Positions 17,201 through 27,575 are shown, counted from the first letter of the stretch. The stretch: DNA of 45,452 bases from Armatimonadota bacterium (GCA_020850315.1 JADZEY010000116.1:1-45452), one strand, 5' to 3'. A program made the numbers and translations. The notes: a model not told the origin generated them from the sequence alone.

Positions 17201-17907
17201 TCCAAGCCGATGTGGTGAGCAACGGGGTGGAGGCTCTGGACGCGTTATCGCGCACGCAGTATGACCTTGTGTTTATGGATTGCCAAATGCCGGAGATGGA
17301 TGGCTACCAAGCCTCACGTGAAATCCGCCGCCGCGAAGGATCACGCCGCACCACCATTATCGCGCTGACCGCTGGGGCAATGCAAGGCGTGCGGGAAGAA
17401 TGCTTGGCCGCCGGGATGGATGACTACATCGCCAAACCGGTGCAGCTGGAAAAGCTGCAAACGATTCTCGATCAATGGGTTGGCCCGCCACGGTTTCTGG
17501 CGGCTGCAACCGTTTCTGGCAAGAATGCCGAAAGCATTGCCGACGCTGCCGCGCCACCGCCACTGGATAGTGAGGTGATTGAAAGCCTACGTGCATTGGG
17601 GGGGAGGGATGGCAAAGGAATTCTGGAGGAGCTGATTGATCTGTTCAGGGCGGATGTCCCGGTGGCACTTGCCGAGCTACGCGATGCCCTGAAAAGCGAC
17701 GAAACCCTGTGCAGTGCTGGGCGCATCAGCCACCGCATCAAGGGGAGCAGCGCAATACTTGGGGCGGGGCCCCTTACCGAATCGTTGCACGCGATGGAGG
17801 AAGCCTGCCGCCGTGGCGAGCGTGCCACCGCATTGCAGCTGCTTCCCAAGGTTGAAGCTCACATTGCAGCGGTGATACAGGCACTGAAACGGGAACAGCA
17901 TCGCTAA
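14251..17907 (+). CDS. Hybrid sensor histidine kinase/response regulator (GAF-PAS4-HisKA-HATPase-REC-Hpt)
   Basis: A 1218-residue phosphorelay protein with no obvious transmembrane segment, so probably a cytoplasmic sensor. Order: GAF (about 10-160), four PAS domains starting near 175, 303, 437 and 563, HisKA with MSHEIRTPMNGIIG (phospho-His711), HATPase_c (about 815-930; LNNLLNNAIKF, DTGIGI, GGTGLGL), REC (about 960-1075; phospho-Asp1010 in VFMDCQMPEMDGY), and a C-terminal Hpt domain with HRIKGSSA (His1161). All phosphotransfer residues are present, so a full four-step relay inside one chain is plausible. The ATG at 14251 starts the conserved GAF region; the frame is open upstream but overlaps a terminator. 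No dedicated output partner is adjacent, so the target is unknown. Confidence 0.93.
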   Translation: MKAPFPANEANRLAALLRYGVLDTDAEQSFDDLTALAAQICGTPIALITLVDAERLWFKSNIGMNATEISRDIAFCAHAILTPDDLFVVPDTLLDERFATNPLVVGETNIRFYAGAPIVTPDGYALGNLCVLDCVPRTLTPQQQSTLQKLSRQAINLLELRLNLSELHDTHSLLRESEHRYRMLVELSGDMVTQLEMDGTYTYASPATRAVVGYEPEEIVGKNAVDFLHPDDLQRMIEVYERGEGSEDLVQTYNYRFRHREGHWVWLETASRVVLQLPSRYRRIVATSRDITSGIEAEQTLRESEEQYRSVVSALIEGVMLIAGSGEIMTCNAAAEAILTTSSEHLLGRNIFTEKVSHIHEDGSPFCIEEYPAYITATTGESCTNVVMGLSHPEKGMIWLSLNSLPVMHAGTTAPYTAVVSFTDITERKRSEDEMRASEERYKYLVDHASDIIYRANAEGEFTFVNPTAVRVLGFQLDELIGKHYMALVAPAHRDGAKRFYLKQFITRTLNTYYEFPCIAHDGRTLWFGQNVHLILEGGRIAGFQAVARDITERKQVEEALRESEALFHTAFDSAPIGMALVSIEGHWLQVNRALCQIVGYSEEELLQTNFQSITHTDDLEPQMDLLYRTLIGELPGYQMEKRYIHKQGYSVWTQLSVSIVRDPQSKPLYFISQIQDITAQRQTLTELAEARDAALESTRLKSQFLANMSHEIRTPMNGIIGMADLLMTTRLEPEQRQFASTIQASALDLLTILNDILDFSKIEAGKVSFENIPFSLRGALTAITQLLWPRANAKGIHLAFSIAPDVPDRLMGDPVRLRQVLNNLLNNAIKFTAFGEVVVRVMMAEEQPPGAVTVRFQVSDTGIGISSNVLPQLFTPFNQADNSTTRKYGGTGLGLAICQQLVELMGGTIGVQSQSGIGSTFWFVLTFPLASEAIVEAHHPPPALQYPEREEQALHNASTRILVAEDNPINQRVTVGQLARLGFQADVVSNGVEALDALSRTQYDLVFMDCQMPEMDGYQASREIRRREGSRRTTIIALTAGAMQGVREECLAAGMDDYIAKPVQLEKLQTILDQWVGPPRFLAAATVSGKNAESIADAAAPPPLDSEVIESLRALGGRDGKGILEELIDLFRADVPVALAELRDALKSDETLCSAGRISHRIKGSSAILGAGPLTESLHAMEEACRRGERATALQLLPKVEAHIAAVIQALKREQHR

Positions 17908-18045
17908 TCGGACCCCAAACATCCACCAAACCACTGTGGCATCTCCAAGATATTCCGAAGAACTTGTCCTGCGGCAGTTGGCCAAACGCTTCCCAACGCG
18001 TGGCGGAACCTTCTTTGTGGTGCTTCGCAAGCCGGATGCATACAT

Positions 18046-21000
18046 CTATCCCGCAACAATCGTCACCAATGTCCGCCCGATAATGTTGCCGCTATCGCTG
18101 CGCAGCACCACCATGTAGTTTCCCGCTGGCAATCCAGCGGTAGGCCAACGGTCGTGGTATCGGTTGGCTTCGCGGTGTTGGATTGATAGAGGTGTGGCAA
18201 CCTTCCGGCCAAGCATATCCCACAGCTCAATCGCTACGCTGCTCGATTTCTGCAATCGCGATTCCACCAGAAGCTCGCCTCCATTACTCCACGCCCTCAC
18301 TTGGGCCTGATACTCAGCTTCAGCAGGAACCGCAGTTGCTATCTCTCCGGTTGTGAAACTCCACGTTGCAGACCATTGGCTTCCCCCCAATCGGTTGGCC
18401 CCCATCACACGCCAGTAGTAGTTGCTGTTGGTTTGCAATCCGCTGTACCCGAACTGCGGGATGGTCACGGAATCGGCATCAATCAGCGTGGCGGAGAAAT
18501 CAGCAGCGGCGGAGAGTTGCACCCGATACCACGCCGCGCCGGGAAGGTCGTTCCAGTACAGCGGGCGCGTGGTGGCAACGGAAAGTGAGTCGTTGGCGGG
18601 GGAAACAAGCACCGGGCCGGCGGAAAGCTGCGGCGTTGCAACCTCCACCGAATCAATCATCCCCGTTCCAAGATTCCAGTACGTCCCCGTTGCCGATTGC
18701 TGAAGCCTGAGTGGGCGAATCATGTACACGTTTCTTCCATCCGGCGCGGCAAGGTCTTGGAAGGTGGAGCCGGTAATGGGGGATTGCGTCAGCCGGGTGA
18801 ACGGGCTATCAATGGAGACGGCGCGGTAGATATGCCACCCTTGAATGCTATCCGGCGGCAAGCCCCAGGCCAACCGCACCAGCGGGCGGGATTGCGGTGT
18901 GGAAGCGGAAAATCCCACCGCCCCCCCCACCACGTGCAGCCGCAAGGTTGGGTCCCCCATCAGCGCGATATGGACCCCGCGGGCGTACAAGCTGTTCCCG
19001 GGGATATATCCATCGCTGTTGTTTTGGGTTTGCCGCACGCTTTCGCCGATTGTCCCCCCCATTCCCATCTGGTGGAACAACCAGTTTGGGGCGTTCCCCG
19101 CCCAGCAGACCGCAAGCGAAGGGGGCGTTCCCCCCAGTGGAGTTCGCAGCAACGTGTTCTGGGCGCGGTTCCAGTCGTAGAAGTTGTTGCCGTACAACAG
19201 GGTGAACGTGCTGCGGAACGGTTGCGAAGCCCAAAGGCTGCTGGATAGTCGGTTGATCCCAATCACGGTGTCGCTTCCGCGCCCGCCGGCGTAGGTGAAC
19301 AGGTAGGCGCTGTCCTGAAGCTCGCGCAGATACTCCCAATTTCTTCCCGATTTCACCCCGCTGCTTCCGAACAACGCCCCCATGTTCCGGAAGGCATTGG
19401 CCGAGACTTCCGGCTGAATGTTGTCGAACGAGGTCTCGATGTATCCCCGCTCCGGAATTTTCTCCGCTGCTCCACTACGGAACTGATGGTTTGCGGCAAA
19501 ATACCGTTTCAGCAGATCAGCTTCGGTTTCGCCAAAGGCCGGAAGATTTCCCAGCCAAAGCCGCCCCACCTGCAATTCCACATCGGACGGAAGCTCCGAC
19601 TGGTCGAACTTCCCGTCGCCGGTGATGTTCGGGGTTTGCACGCCGTTCCCCTTGGCATCGTACACGATGGAGTCGCTCCACGTTCCGTTCATCTCGCCAA
19701 AGTAAACATCAGCAGGTTGCGCCCCGATTCGCTCGGCAACGCCATCGGGGGCAAAATCGCCGGAGTATGCGGGAAGGAAGCTCCCCACAAACAGCACTGC
19801 GTTCAGGGTTGCCGAATCGGCGCGGTAGCGGGCCATAATCGTGTCGCGCATGGCGGCGGGGGGAAGGTCGGCGGGCTGAAGTAGAATCTCCACCTGCCAG
19901 CCATCGCCAACAAGGTCGGCACGGAACTGCTGCAACTGGGGGGTAATTTCCGGCGCAAGATTTTTCTCAACAATCACCACTATCCCTCCGCGTTTCTCTA
20001 CCATCGGGAGCTGGATTCCAGCGGCCAAGTAGCCGTAGCCGTTCAGTAGCGGCGTGGTTTTCAGGATACGGTACTCATACTGTTTTCCAAACTCCACTGG
20101 CGTGTGCAGCCACGATGTTGCGGTTCCGGGAAGCTGCGCAACGGTGCGCCACTGCTCGGCTGGGTTGGCGCGGGCCGCCACGCTGAACCTGGTTGCCAGC
20201 GGATCGGCCGGCCAACTGAGGGTGATGGAGGGTGGGTTGCTGCTGGCGGTTGCCGAGGCCATCACAGCAAAATCGCGTCCAACCGCCCGGTCAATGATGG
20301 TGAAATTTCCGCTGCTGCTGTCGGTGTTGGCTGGGTTGGCCACGTCAGTAATCCGGATCTGGCATTCGGTGGAGGGGGTGTTGGGAATAACCCACGCGTA
20401 GCTTCCGGCAGCGGCTGGCGTGGTACCAACCAGTGTGGACCATTTGCTTCCGCCGTTGGTGGAGAACTCGATGCGAACATCCGTCACCCCTTTGGCTCCC
20501 CAAGTAATTGCCCGCTGCGACCCCACATCCCACACCTGGCCGCCATCGGGCCCGAACAGCACCAGCGGTTGCGGGGCAACATAGCGTTGGTAGCGGATGA
20601 TTGTCCCGCTATCGCCAACGGCAACGCCAACGGTGTCGTTGAAAAAACTGACGGAATAGAGGTTGTGGGGAGTGCCAGAGTACTCGGCATTCCACCCCGT
20701 TCCGTTGTAGCGGATCACGGTTCCGCGATCCCCCACCGCCCAACCGCTTGCGGGGGCGGTGAAGCAAAGGCTCCACAAGTCGAACCCGGTGCCGGAATTT
20801 GCGCTGCGCCATGCGGTTGCGCCACGGTCGCGGGTGGTGCGGATGATTCCTTTGGCTCCGGCAATCCATCCGGTGTCGGTGCCGGTGAACCACACGGCGT
20901 AGAAGTTTGTGCCGATTGGGGCAGCGGTGTTGGTTTGGGGAATCCATTCGCTGGCCAAGTTCACATTTTTCATTAGGGCTCCGGTCCCCGGGTTGGCGGT

Positions 21001-21537
21001 GGTTCCAACCGCCCAACCAGCAACGGGGGTTTGGAAATGGAGATCGGTGACGGTGGGGGCAGTGACGTTCGACATTCGCCCCCACAACACGCCGCCATTG
21101 TTGGTTTGAAGGATGGTGTAGTTGGCCCCGCCAACCCATCCCGTGGTGGGGGAACTAAAGAAGACCGTGTGCAGTGCCTGCGTTGTTCCGGTTACTTGCT
21201 GGGTCCATGTTGTGCCGCCGTTGGCCGTGGCCAGCATCGTTCCGGAATCCCCCGCCGCCCACCCTTTGATGGAGTCGGTGAAGAACACCGAGCGGAGCTT
21301 CACGGTTGTGCCGCTGGTTTGCTGGCTCCAACTCCGTCCGCCATCGGTGGTTTGCAGGATCACACCCTGATCCCCCACACACCAACCAGACCAGCGCGTG
21401 GCCATGTGGACACCGTTCAACGGGGTGGATATCCCGCTGGGCTGAAGCGTCCATTGCTGCGCGTGGGCGTGGCCAACCGCAATCAGCATGATGAGTGGCA
21501 ACAGCCGCGACCGAAATAAGAGATGAAAGAGGGACAT
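18046..21537 (-). CDS. Secreted Ycf48-like propeller / C25 (gingipain)-like protein with T9SS sorting domain
   Basis: The 1163-residue product has a signal peptide (ATG at 21537; MSLFHLLFRSR to HAQ). A Ycf48/BNR-type propeller (about 27-330) repeats GWAVGD-GTI-R-T--GG--W units. Ig- or FN3-like modules (about 335-505) lead into a region like peptidase C25 (about 505-870), with VGRLWLGNLPA, LAVCWAGN (Cys811) and the closing ALMGDPTLRL. Where gingipains have a GHGSET-type motif with the catalytic His, this protein reads GRGSDT, with Arg753. A further FN3-like domain and a T9SS C-terminal domain (about 1095-1163; DMLGRKVATP, LPAGNYMVVL) finish it. It may be an inactive protease-fold adhesin, or active by another residue; the fold call is from motifs only. 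Confidence 0.8.
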   Translation of the reverse strand: MSLFHLLFRSRLLPLIMLIAVGHAHAQQWTLQPSGISTPLNGVHMATRWSGWCVGDQGVILQTTDGGRSWSQQTSGTTVKLRSVFFTDSIKGWAAGDSGTMLATANGGTTWTQQVTGTTQALHTVFFSSPTTGWVGGANYTILQTNNGGVLWGRMSNVTAPTVTDLHFQTPVAGWAVGTTANPGTGALMKNVNLASEWIPQTNTAAPIGTNFYAVWFTGTDTGWIAGAKGIIRTTRDRGATAWRSANSGTGFDLWSLCFTAPASGWAVGDRGTVIRYNGTGWNAEYSGTPHNLYSVSFFNDTVGVAVGDSGTIIRYQRYVAPQPLVLFGPDGGQVWDVGSQRAITWGAKGVTDVRIEFSTNGGSKWSTLVGTTPAAAGSYAWVIPNTPSTECQIRITDVANPANTDSSSGNFTIIDRAVGRDFAVMASATASSNPPSITLSWPADPLATRFSVAARANPAEQWRTVAQLPGTATSWLHTPVEFGKQYEYRILKTTPLLNGYGYLAAGIQLPMVEKRGGIVVIVEKNLAPEITPQLQQFRADLVGDGWQVEILLQPADLPPAAMRDTIMARYRADSATLNAVLFVGSFLPAYSGDFAPDGVAERIGAQPADVYFGEMNGTWSDSIVYDAKGNGVQTPNITGDGKFDQSELPSDVELQVGRLWLGNLPAFGETEADLLKRYFAANHQFRSGAAEKIPERGYIETSFDNIQPEVSANAFRNMGALFGSSGVKSGRNWEYLRELQDSAYLFTYAGGRGSDTVIGINRLSSSLWASQPFRSTFTLLYGNNFYDWNRAQNTLLRTPLGGTPPSLAVCWAGNAPNWLFHQMGMGGTIGESVRQTQNNSDGYIPGNSLYARGVHIALMGDPTLRLHVVGGAVGFSASTPQSRPLVRLAWGLPPDSIQGWHIYRAVSIDSPFTRLTQSPITGSTFQDLAAPDGRNVYMIRPLRLQQSATGTYWNLGTGMIDSVEVATPQLSAGPVLVSPANDSLSVATTRPLYWNDLPGAAWYRVQLSAAADFSATLIDADSVTIPQFGYSGLQTNSNYYWRVMGANRLGGSQWSATWSFTTGEIATAVPAEAEYQAQVRAWSNGGELLVESRLQKSSSVAIELWDMLGRKVATPLSIQHREANRYHDRWPTAGLPAGNYMVVLRSDSGNIIGRTLVTIVAG

Positions 21538-21590
21538 GAGCAGAGATTGAGATTGAGCAAGATGAAGTTAGGAGGAGGCCGTGGTTTCCG

Positions 21591-22124
21591 CTATTGATTC
21601 GGAAGTTCCACTTGGCGTAGCTGGCGAAGAATTGCTTGGATGAACTCCGCTTTGCCGTCGGTGTAGGCGGCACGGTCGTGCGGAAATCGTGCAGCAAGTT
21701 CTTCTTTCAGTTGTTGGTATTGGGCCAACGTTTCGGGGTTGCGCCGAAGGTGGTCGCGGAAGGGAACAAGCGTACTCCATTGGTATTCGCCCACCACCAC
21801 CATGTGAAGATGGTGCGTTCGGCCGGGCGTGCCACGGGTAAAGTAATGACGTTCTGGCAACCCATTTTCCCCTTTGTACTGATATCCCAATTCCGTCAGC
21901 GGGGCCACGCACGTCGGGACATCATCCAGCGACCCAAGGCCAATGGCGATATCTATGATTGGCTTTGCCGAAAGCCCCGGCACGGCGGTACTTCCAACGT
22001 GTTCAATGGCCAGCACACGTTGACCAATGGCCGCATCAATGCGCCGCCGTTCGGCAGCGAACAAACGTTCCCAAGCGGGATCGTAGGGAACAATCTGAAC
22101 AGTTCCAGTTTTCAGTCCAATCAT
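21591..22124 (-). CDS. GrpB family protein (UPF0157, nucleotidyltransferase-like)
   Basis: A 177-residue protein of the GrpB/UPF0157 family, distant nucleotidyltransferase-fold proteins whose substrates are poorly known; in some proteins this domain is fused to dephospho-CoA kinase. Family marks: VPYDPAWERLFAAE, then IEHVGSTAVPGLSAKPIIDI, and HLHMV. I choose the ATG at 22124 (MIGLKTGTVQIV) over a longer frame that reaches 22175, since this gives the usual length. It ends 53 bases before the start of the C25-like gene on the same strand, so they may share a transcript, although their roles look unrelated. Confidence 0.88.
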   Translation of the reverse strand: MIGLKTGTVQIVPYDPAWERLFAAERRRIDAAIGQRVLAIEHVGSTAVPGLSAKPIIDIAIGLGSLDDVPTCVAPLTELGYQYKGENGLPERHYFTRGTPGRTHHLHMVVVGEYQWSTLVPFRDHLRRNPETLAQYQQLKEELAARFPHDRAAYTDGKAEFIQAILRQLRQVELPNQ

Positions 22125-22254
22125 GGCGCAATTTAGCAAGAACGAAGAGGCACAACAGGGTAACAACTGCGTCAAGGGAACAGTAGGTTGATTTCAGTAT
22201 CACGAACGCTTCACCGTGTACGGTCTGCACCCGCAACCTTATTCAGGAAGTCAT

Positions 22255-23559
22255 ATGCACACTCTACTTTCCCAGACTGCGCTTGCCAGCGCACTACGTG
22301 GTTACTCCATTGCTGGCATTCTTGCTTGTTGCGTAGGGGCAGCAACCAGCATGGCCACTGCCCAGTGGCAAACGATCCCCTTCCCACAAACTGATGCTCA
22401 CGGGCAGGAAATCCGCCTATCCACAATCTCCTTCAGCGGCGGCAACATTGGGTATGCTGGCGGAGAAGCAAACAACACTGGCGTTGTTGCCGCCACCCAC
22501 GACGGGGGGGCAACGTGGGATTTTATTGACGTTGCCCCATTGGTCCCCGCCAGAATCATCCTCCATTCTGACGGTGCGGGTTACTTCTGTGGCCGCCGAA
22601 CGGACATCGAAGCCGGGTTCATCGGAAAGATTTTGGATGGGCAGGAGGATAATTGGGAGTTCTGGTACACCGCCCCGCCAGTGTACGTTGCCGACATTGC
22701 CACCCCCAACGCCAGCACCATCATTGCCGTTGGCGATAGCGGCAACGTGATTGCCAGCACCGATGCCGGCAAAAATTGGGAACTCCATTCCACCAACCGC
22801 TCCGAATCGCTTCAGCATCTTGTGTTCCCCAGCCCCGCAGCTGGCTACGCGCTGGCCGGAACACCGGGCGCGACGGTACGGCCCAACCTTGTGATGAAAT
22901 GCGGAGAAGGGGGAGCCAATTGGACGTTGGCCCACCAGTTCCCAGCCGCCACTGTGCTGAACGGCATTGCCTTCACCAGCCCCGAAACCGGTGTGGTGGT
23001 TGGCAAGGATGAAACCGGAGCAATAATCCTAAAAACCGCAAACGGTGGCGCGGAATGGAAGAAGGTCTATGATGCCAAATGGGGGGAACTCACCAACGTC
23101 CAGTTTGTGAACCAGACCGAAGGCTACGCCGTGGGGATCGGAGGGATGATCCTGCGGACAATGGACGCAGGGGATTCCTGGACGGCGGAGGAATCGGGAA
23201 GCACGAAGGATCTGTACGGAGTTGGCAAAGCGGGGAACACGCTCTGGGTGGTGGGTGCGTCGGGAACCGTGCTGAAACGCTCGCTCCCCTCGGCAGTGCC
23301 GCTGGCCGAATCGTCAACTTCATCAGCCCGCATCGCCCCGCATCCGGTGGAGTCAGTTTCCAGAGTCCAATTAGGGGAAACGGTCCCGCACGGGAGCGAA
23401 CTCACTCTGCTGGATTTGCTGGGCCGCACCGTGGCCCAATTCCCGGTGGATGACGAAGGGAACGCAGTGATTGACCGCACCGGATTGCCAGCAGGCATCT
23501 ATCAGTTCATGGTGAACACGGGCAGCCACTCCAGAACCGGAACCGTGGTTGTGCGGTGA
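22255..23559 (+). CDS. Secreted Ycf48-like propeller protein with T9SS sorting domain
   Basis: A 434-residue predicted exported protein. The ATG at 22255 has an AGGAAG site 4 bases upstream and gives a long signal peptide (MHTLLSQTAL to ATAQ). The body (about 40-345) contains repeated propeller strands typical of Ycf48/BNR proteins: IGYAGGEANNTGVV, THDGGATW, IAVGDSGNVI, STDAGKNW, GYAVGIGGMILRT and MDAGDSW. The last 75 residues form a T9SS C-terminal domain (LLDLLGRTVAQ, LPAGIYQFMV, ending TGTVVVR). In cyanobacteria Ycf48 assists photosystem II assembly, but here only the repeat fold is shared; the role is unknown. A terminator follows. Confidence 0.85.
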   Translation: MHTLLSQTALASALRGYSIAGILACCVGAATSMATAQWQTIPFPQTDAHGQEIRLSTISFSGGNIGYAGGEANNTGVVAATHDGGATWDFIDVAPLVPARIILHSDGAGYFCGRRTDIEAGFIGKILDGQEDNWEFWYTAPPVYVADIATPNASTIIAVGDSGNVIASTDAGKNWELHSTNRSESLQHLVFPSPAAGYALAGTPGATVRPNLVMKCGEGGANWTLAHQFPAATVLNGIAFTSPETGVVVGKDETGAIILKTANGGAEWKKVYDAKWGELTNVQFVNQTEGYAVGIGGMILRTMDAGDSWTAEESGSTKDLYGVGKAGNTLWVVGASGTVLKRSLPSAVPLAESSTSSARIAPHPVESVSRVQLGETVPHGSELTLLDLLGRTVAQFPVDDEGNAVIDRTGLPAGIYQFMVNTGSHSRTGTVVVR

Positions 23560-23583
23560 TGTGAAGCCAACAAGATGCTGTTG

Positions 23584-23609
23584 CAGGGGCATGAGCAATC
23601 ATGCCCCTG
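23584..23609 (+). terminator. Intrinsic terminator with GCAA tetraloop
   Basis: Perfect 11-bp stem CAGGGGCATGA / TCATGCCCCTG with a GCAA loop, followed by TTGATGTTCTTT, 24 bases after the stop codon. It has the same outer stem sequence as the terminator after groEL (25874-25899). Confidence 0.85.
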
Positions 23610-23674
23610 TTGATGTTCTTTCCCTTGCTTCCGTTTGGCAACCCCTGCATTAACATCTCCTAACCTCCCCATGC

Positions 23675-23706
23675 TTGACATCCCCCTCCTTGCACGGCTA
23701 TCTTTG
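23675..23706 (+). promoter_or_regulatory. groES promoter
   Basis: TTGACA (23675-23680), 18-nt spacer, TATCTTTG (23699-23706) followed by CAG. Both a perfect housekeeping -35 and the TA-N2-TTTG box are present. Transcription should start about 23712, at the edge of the CIRCE operator. Confidence 0.8.
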
Positions 23707-23714
23707 CAGCCGTC

Positions 23715-23741
23715 TTAGCACTCTCCTTTTCAGAGTGCTAA
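23715..23741 (+). promoter_or_regulatory. CIRCE operator (HrcA binding site)
   Basis: TTAGCACTC, nine bases, GAGTGCTAA: a perfect match to the CIRCE inverted repeat. HrcA bound here represses groESL until heat or misfolded protein titrates GroEL. It overlaps the predicted transcription start of the promoter at 23675-23706. A further TAACTTTG box lies just downstream at 23748-23755. Confidence 0.96.
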
Positions 23742-23799
23742 CACCACTAACTTTGCATCATCAACCAATCAATCCTTGTTGAGTACAGGAGACAAAACC

Positions 23800-24087
23800 A
23801 TGGAACTAACACCGCTTAGCGATCGCGTTCTTGTGAAGCCCTCGGCAGCCGAGGAAGTCACCAAAGGTGGATTAATCATCCCCGACACCGCAAAAGAGAA
23901 GCCACAGCGTGGGGAAATCGTGGCCGTTGGAACCGGCAAAACGTTGGAGAACGGCAGCATCGTTCCCCTTAGCGTGAAGGTTGGCGACAGCGTTCTGTAC
24001 GGCAAATATGCCGGCACCGAAATCAGCGTGGAAGGGGTGGATTACCTCATCATGCGCGAGTCGGACATCTTCGCCATTTGCAAGTAA
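23800..24087 (+). CDS. groES: Co-chaperonin GroES
   Basis: The heptameric lid of the GroEL chamber. The 95-residue product has normal length and conserved segments: [10 protein letters not shown], the mobile loop region [16 protein letters not shown], and [11 protein letters not shown]. The ATG at 23800 is preceded by AGGAG, one of the few clear Shine-Dalgarno sites in the window; the frame is open a little further upstream but the extra residues are not GroES-like. It is expressed from the CIRCE-controlled promoter with groEL 127 bases downstream. Confidence 0.98.
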   Translation: MELTPLSDRVLVKPSAAEEVTKGGLIIPDTAKEKPQRGEIVAVGTGKTLENGSIVPLSVKVGDSVLYGKYAGTEISVEGVDYLIMRESDIFAICK

Positions 24088-24169
24088 AGAGATTGCCCAG
24101 CAAGGCATTCGATGGAGGGAAGCGCACCGGAACCAGCCTCGTTGCTGCCGGATGCTTGCTTGCTTCTGA

Positions 24170-25843
<1,674 letters not shown>

Positions 25844-25873
25844 ACTCACTTCTCCAAAACTGAGTAATCCCGG

Positions 25874-25899
25874 CAGGGGCGCGACGTTTCGCGCCCCTG
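25874..25899 (+). terminator. Intrinsic terminator after groEL
   Basis: Perfect 11-bp stem CAGGGGCGCGA / TCGCGCCCCTG with a CGTT loop, followed by TTGTGTTTGAT. Same outer stem as the terminator at 23584-23609. Confidence 0.88.
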
Positions 25900-25913
25900 T
25901 TGTGTTTGATGGG

Positions 25914-25945
25914 TTGCGTACACGGTGACGATGGAGCTATCTTGG
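25914..25945 (+). promoter_or_regulatory. Promoter candidate for the secreted protein at 26106
   Basis: TTGCGT (25914-25919), 18-nt spacer, TATCTTGG (25938-25945). The -35 and spacing are identical to the rimP-nusA promoter. It implies a leader of about 155 nt; the frame is open through the leader, but the translation there looks like noise. Confidence 0.5.
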
Positions 25946-26105
25946 CACCGTTTTATTATGGCGATGTTTTTTGGGATGCTACGCGCAGTTTCGCGTAACT
26001 TCTGGTGTTGTGGCAGGGTCTTTATCCAACTCTTCCCTGCTTTCGGTAGTTCTGCTGCCCCTCCCATTGTACATACTCACAACCAACTCATACTCGGGGT
26101 TTATC

Positions 26106-27575
26106 ATGGCCAAATGGCTTCGTTCTACACAGGTCTTCATGCTTCTGTTGCTGGTTTCGGCAGTGGCTCCATCGTTAGTCTTTGCCCAGGGGGGAGAAAC
26201 GCCAATCCGTATCCCGCCGGCCTTAACTGGCCGTGACGGCAAAGTGCTGGTTGGAAATGCGCGGGGGGTAATCTACAAGTCCACCGTCAAGCCGGATAAA
26301 AGCATGCTGCTGGAAGACTCCATCAAAGCTGGCCAAGCCGGATTGCCCGATAGCCTTGGCGGGGTCTGGTATCTTTCCATGCCACGCCCTGGTGATAAAA
26401 ACTATGTGATGGGCCTTGCCAGCATTCAACGCAATGGCGTAGATAGATACTGCTTGATCCACAGCAGCGATTTCGGAACCTCATGGACTGTCACAGAACC
26501 TGCAGCATTGGCCGACTCCCAATTCATCGTCACCACAAACTTCTGGCTGCAAGGATTAACCAAAATGTTCTGGCTGAACGATGGCCAGCACGGTTGGATT
26601 TATGGCAAAAAAGGGATTGTGGCCACCACTGACGGCGGCACAACATGGCAAGTCCAATTAAGAACCGCTGCCGACCCACGCGAAGGATTCAACGAAGGGG
26701 TGTGGGCGCTCTGCTTCCGCGATGCGCAGAATGGCGTGGCCACAATCGGCATCCCAGCAAGCATGAAATTCCGAACCACCTCCGATGGTGGTGCCTCCTG
26801 GAATCCTTCCACAGGAAGCGCCCCCGAATTGCTGCGGGTGAATCAGATTGATTGGGTGAACAAGCAGTACCGCGCCTTCTGCTTCGACCGCAACCAGCTT
26901 TCCAGCAACGGCTTCTGGTACTTCTCTCCCGACGGAATGTCATGGGGAACCTCCAAACGGATTTTTAACGTCGTCCGCGAGCAATCGTACATGAGTGAGA
27001 TGTTCTGGGTTGGGCATAACCAGGGGCTTATGGTGCTACGCAGCGGCGATATTTTCCGCACCGACTACAACAGCGATGTCACCTACTACCCCGGCCGGAA
27101 CTGGACAAAAGTTCAAGCTGCCGATTCCGGTGTCTATCCTATCCCGGTAAGCGGCGGGTCCGGTTGGGGACAAAAAACAATTTTGATAAAAGATCAGGCA
27201 GGCAACGACCTGTTCGTCCACACCAGCACGCTGCGGCCCGATGGCAGCATCTATCGCTTGTTGGCATGGGGGATTGAAATCCTTTCCAGTGCCCCAATTG
27301 ATCCAGCATTCACCCAAGAACTTCACCTTACTGCTTATCCCAATCCAGCAACCGGAACAAGCCAGCTTCAATTCCAACTATCGGCTCCCGAAGCAGGGGT
27401 TGTGGTTGTGGTGGATCCGTTAGGGCGCGAAGTACTCCGCCGCAATTTAGGATTGCTGGATGCCGGGCAACAACAGGTGTCGCTGGATGTGGCAGGGCTA
27501 CCCGCCGGAATGTACCGCTACATCCTTCAGCTTGGCCAGCAGCGGGCGGGCGGGGCAGTGGTGGTGGCGCGGTAA
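26106..27575 (+). CDS. Secreted BNR/Ycf48-like protein with T9SS sorting domain
   Basis: A 489-residue predicted exported protein. The ATG at 26106 gives a clear signal peptide (MAKWLRSTQV, hydrophobic core, SLVFAQ). The middle is a divergent propeller: HSSDFGTSWTV, DGQHGWIYGKKGIVATT, DGGTTWQVQL, SDGGASWNPS, YFSPDGMSWG. The T9SS C-terminal domain is distinct (about 410-489: YPNPATGTSQLQF, VVVDPLGREVLR, LPAGMYRYIL). It lies between the groEL terminator and an unusually long hairpin. Third Ycf48/BNR-type secreted protein in the window; binding partner unknown. Confidence 0.82.
   Translation: MAKWLRSTQVFMLLLLVSAVAPSLVFAQGGETPIRIPPALTGRDGKVLVGNARGVIYKSTVKPDKSMLLEDSIKAGQAGLPDSLGGVWYLSMPRPGDKNYVMGLASIQRNGVDRYCLIHSSDFGTSWTVTEPAALADSQFIVTTNFWLQGLTKMFWLNDGQHGWIYGKKGIVATTDGGTTWQVQLRTAADPREGFNEGVWALCFRDAQNGVATIGIPASMKFRTTSDGGASWNPSTGSAPELLRVNQIDWVNKQYRAFCFDRNQLSSNGFWYFSPDGMSWGTSKRIFNVVREQSYMSEMFWVGHNQGLMVLRSGDIFRTDYNSDVTYYPGRNWTKVQAADSGVYPIPVSGGSGWGQKTILIKDQAGNDLFVHTSTLRPDGSIYRLLAWGIEILSSAPIDPAFTQELHLTAYPNPATGTSQLQFQLSAPEAGVVVVVDPLGREVLRRNLGLLDAGQQQVSLDVAGLPAGMYRYILQLGQQRAGGAVVVAR

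Noticed and set aside
17936-18118. 60-codon plus frame between the hybrid kinase and the C25-like gene
   Set aside because: Starts at a non-ATG codon, overlaps the end of the convergent gene, and has no signal, motif or ribosome site.
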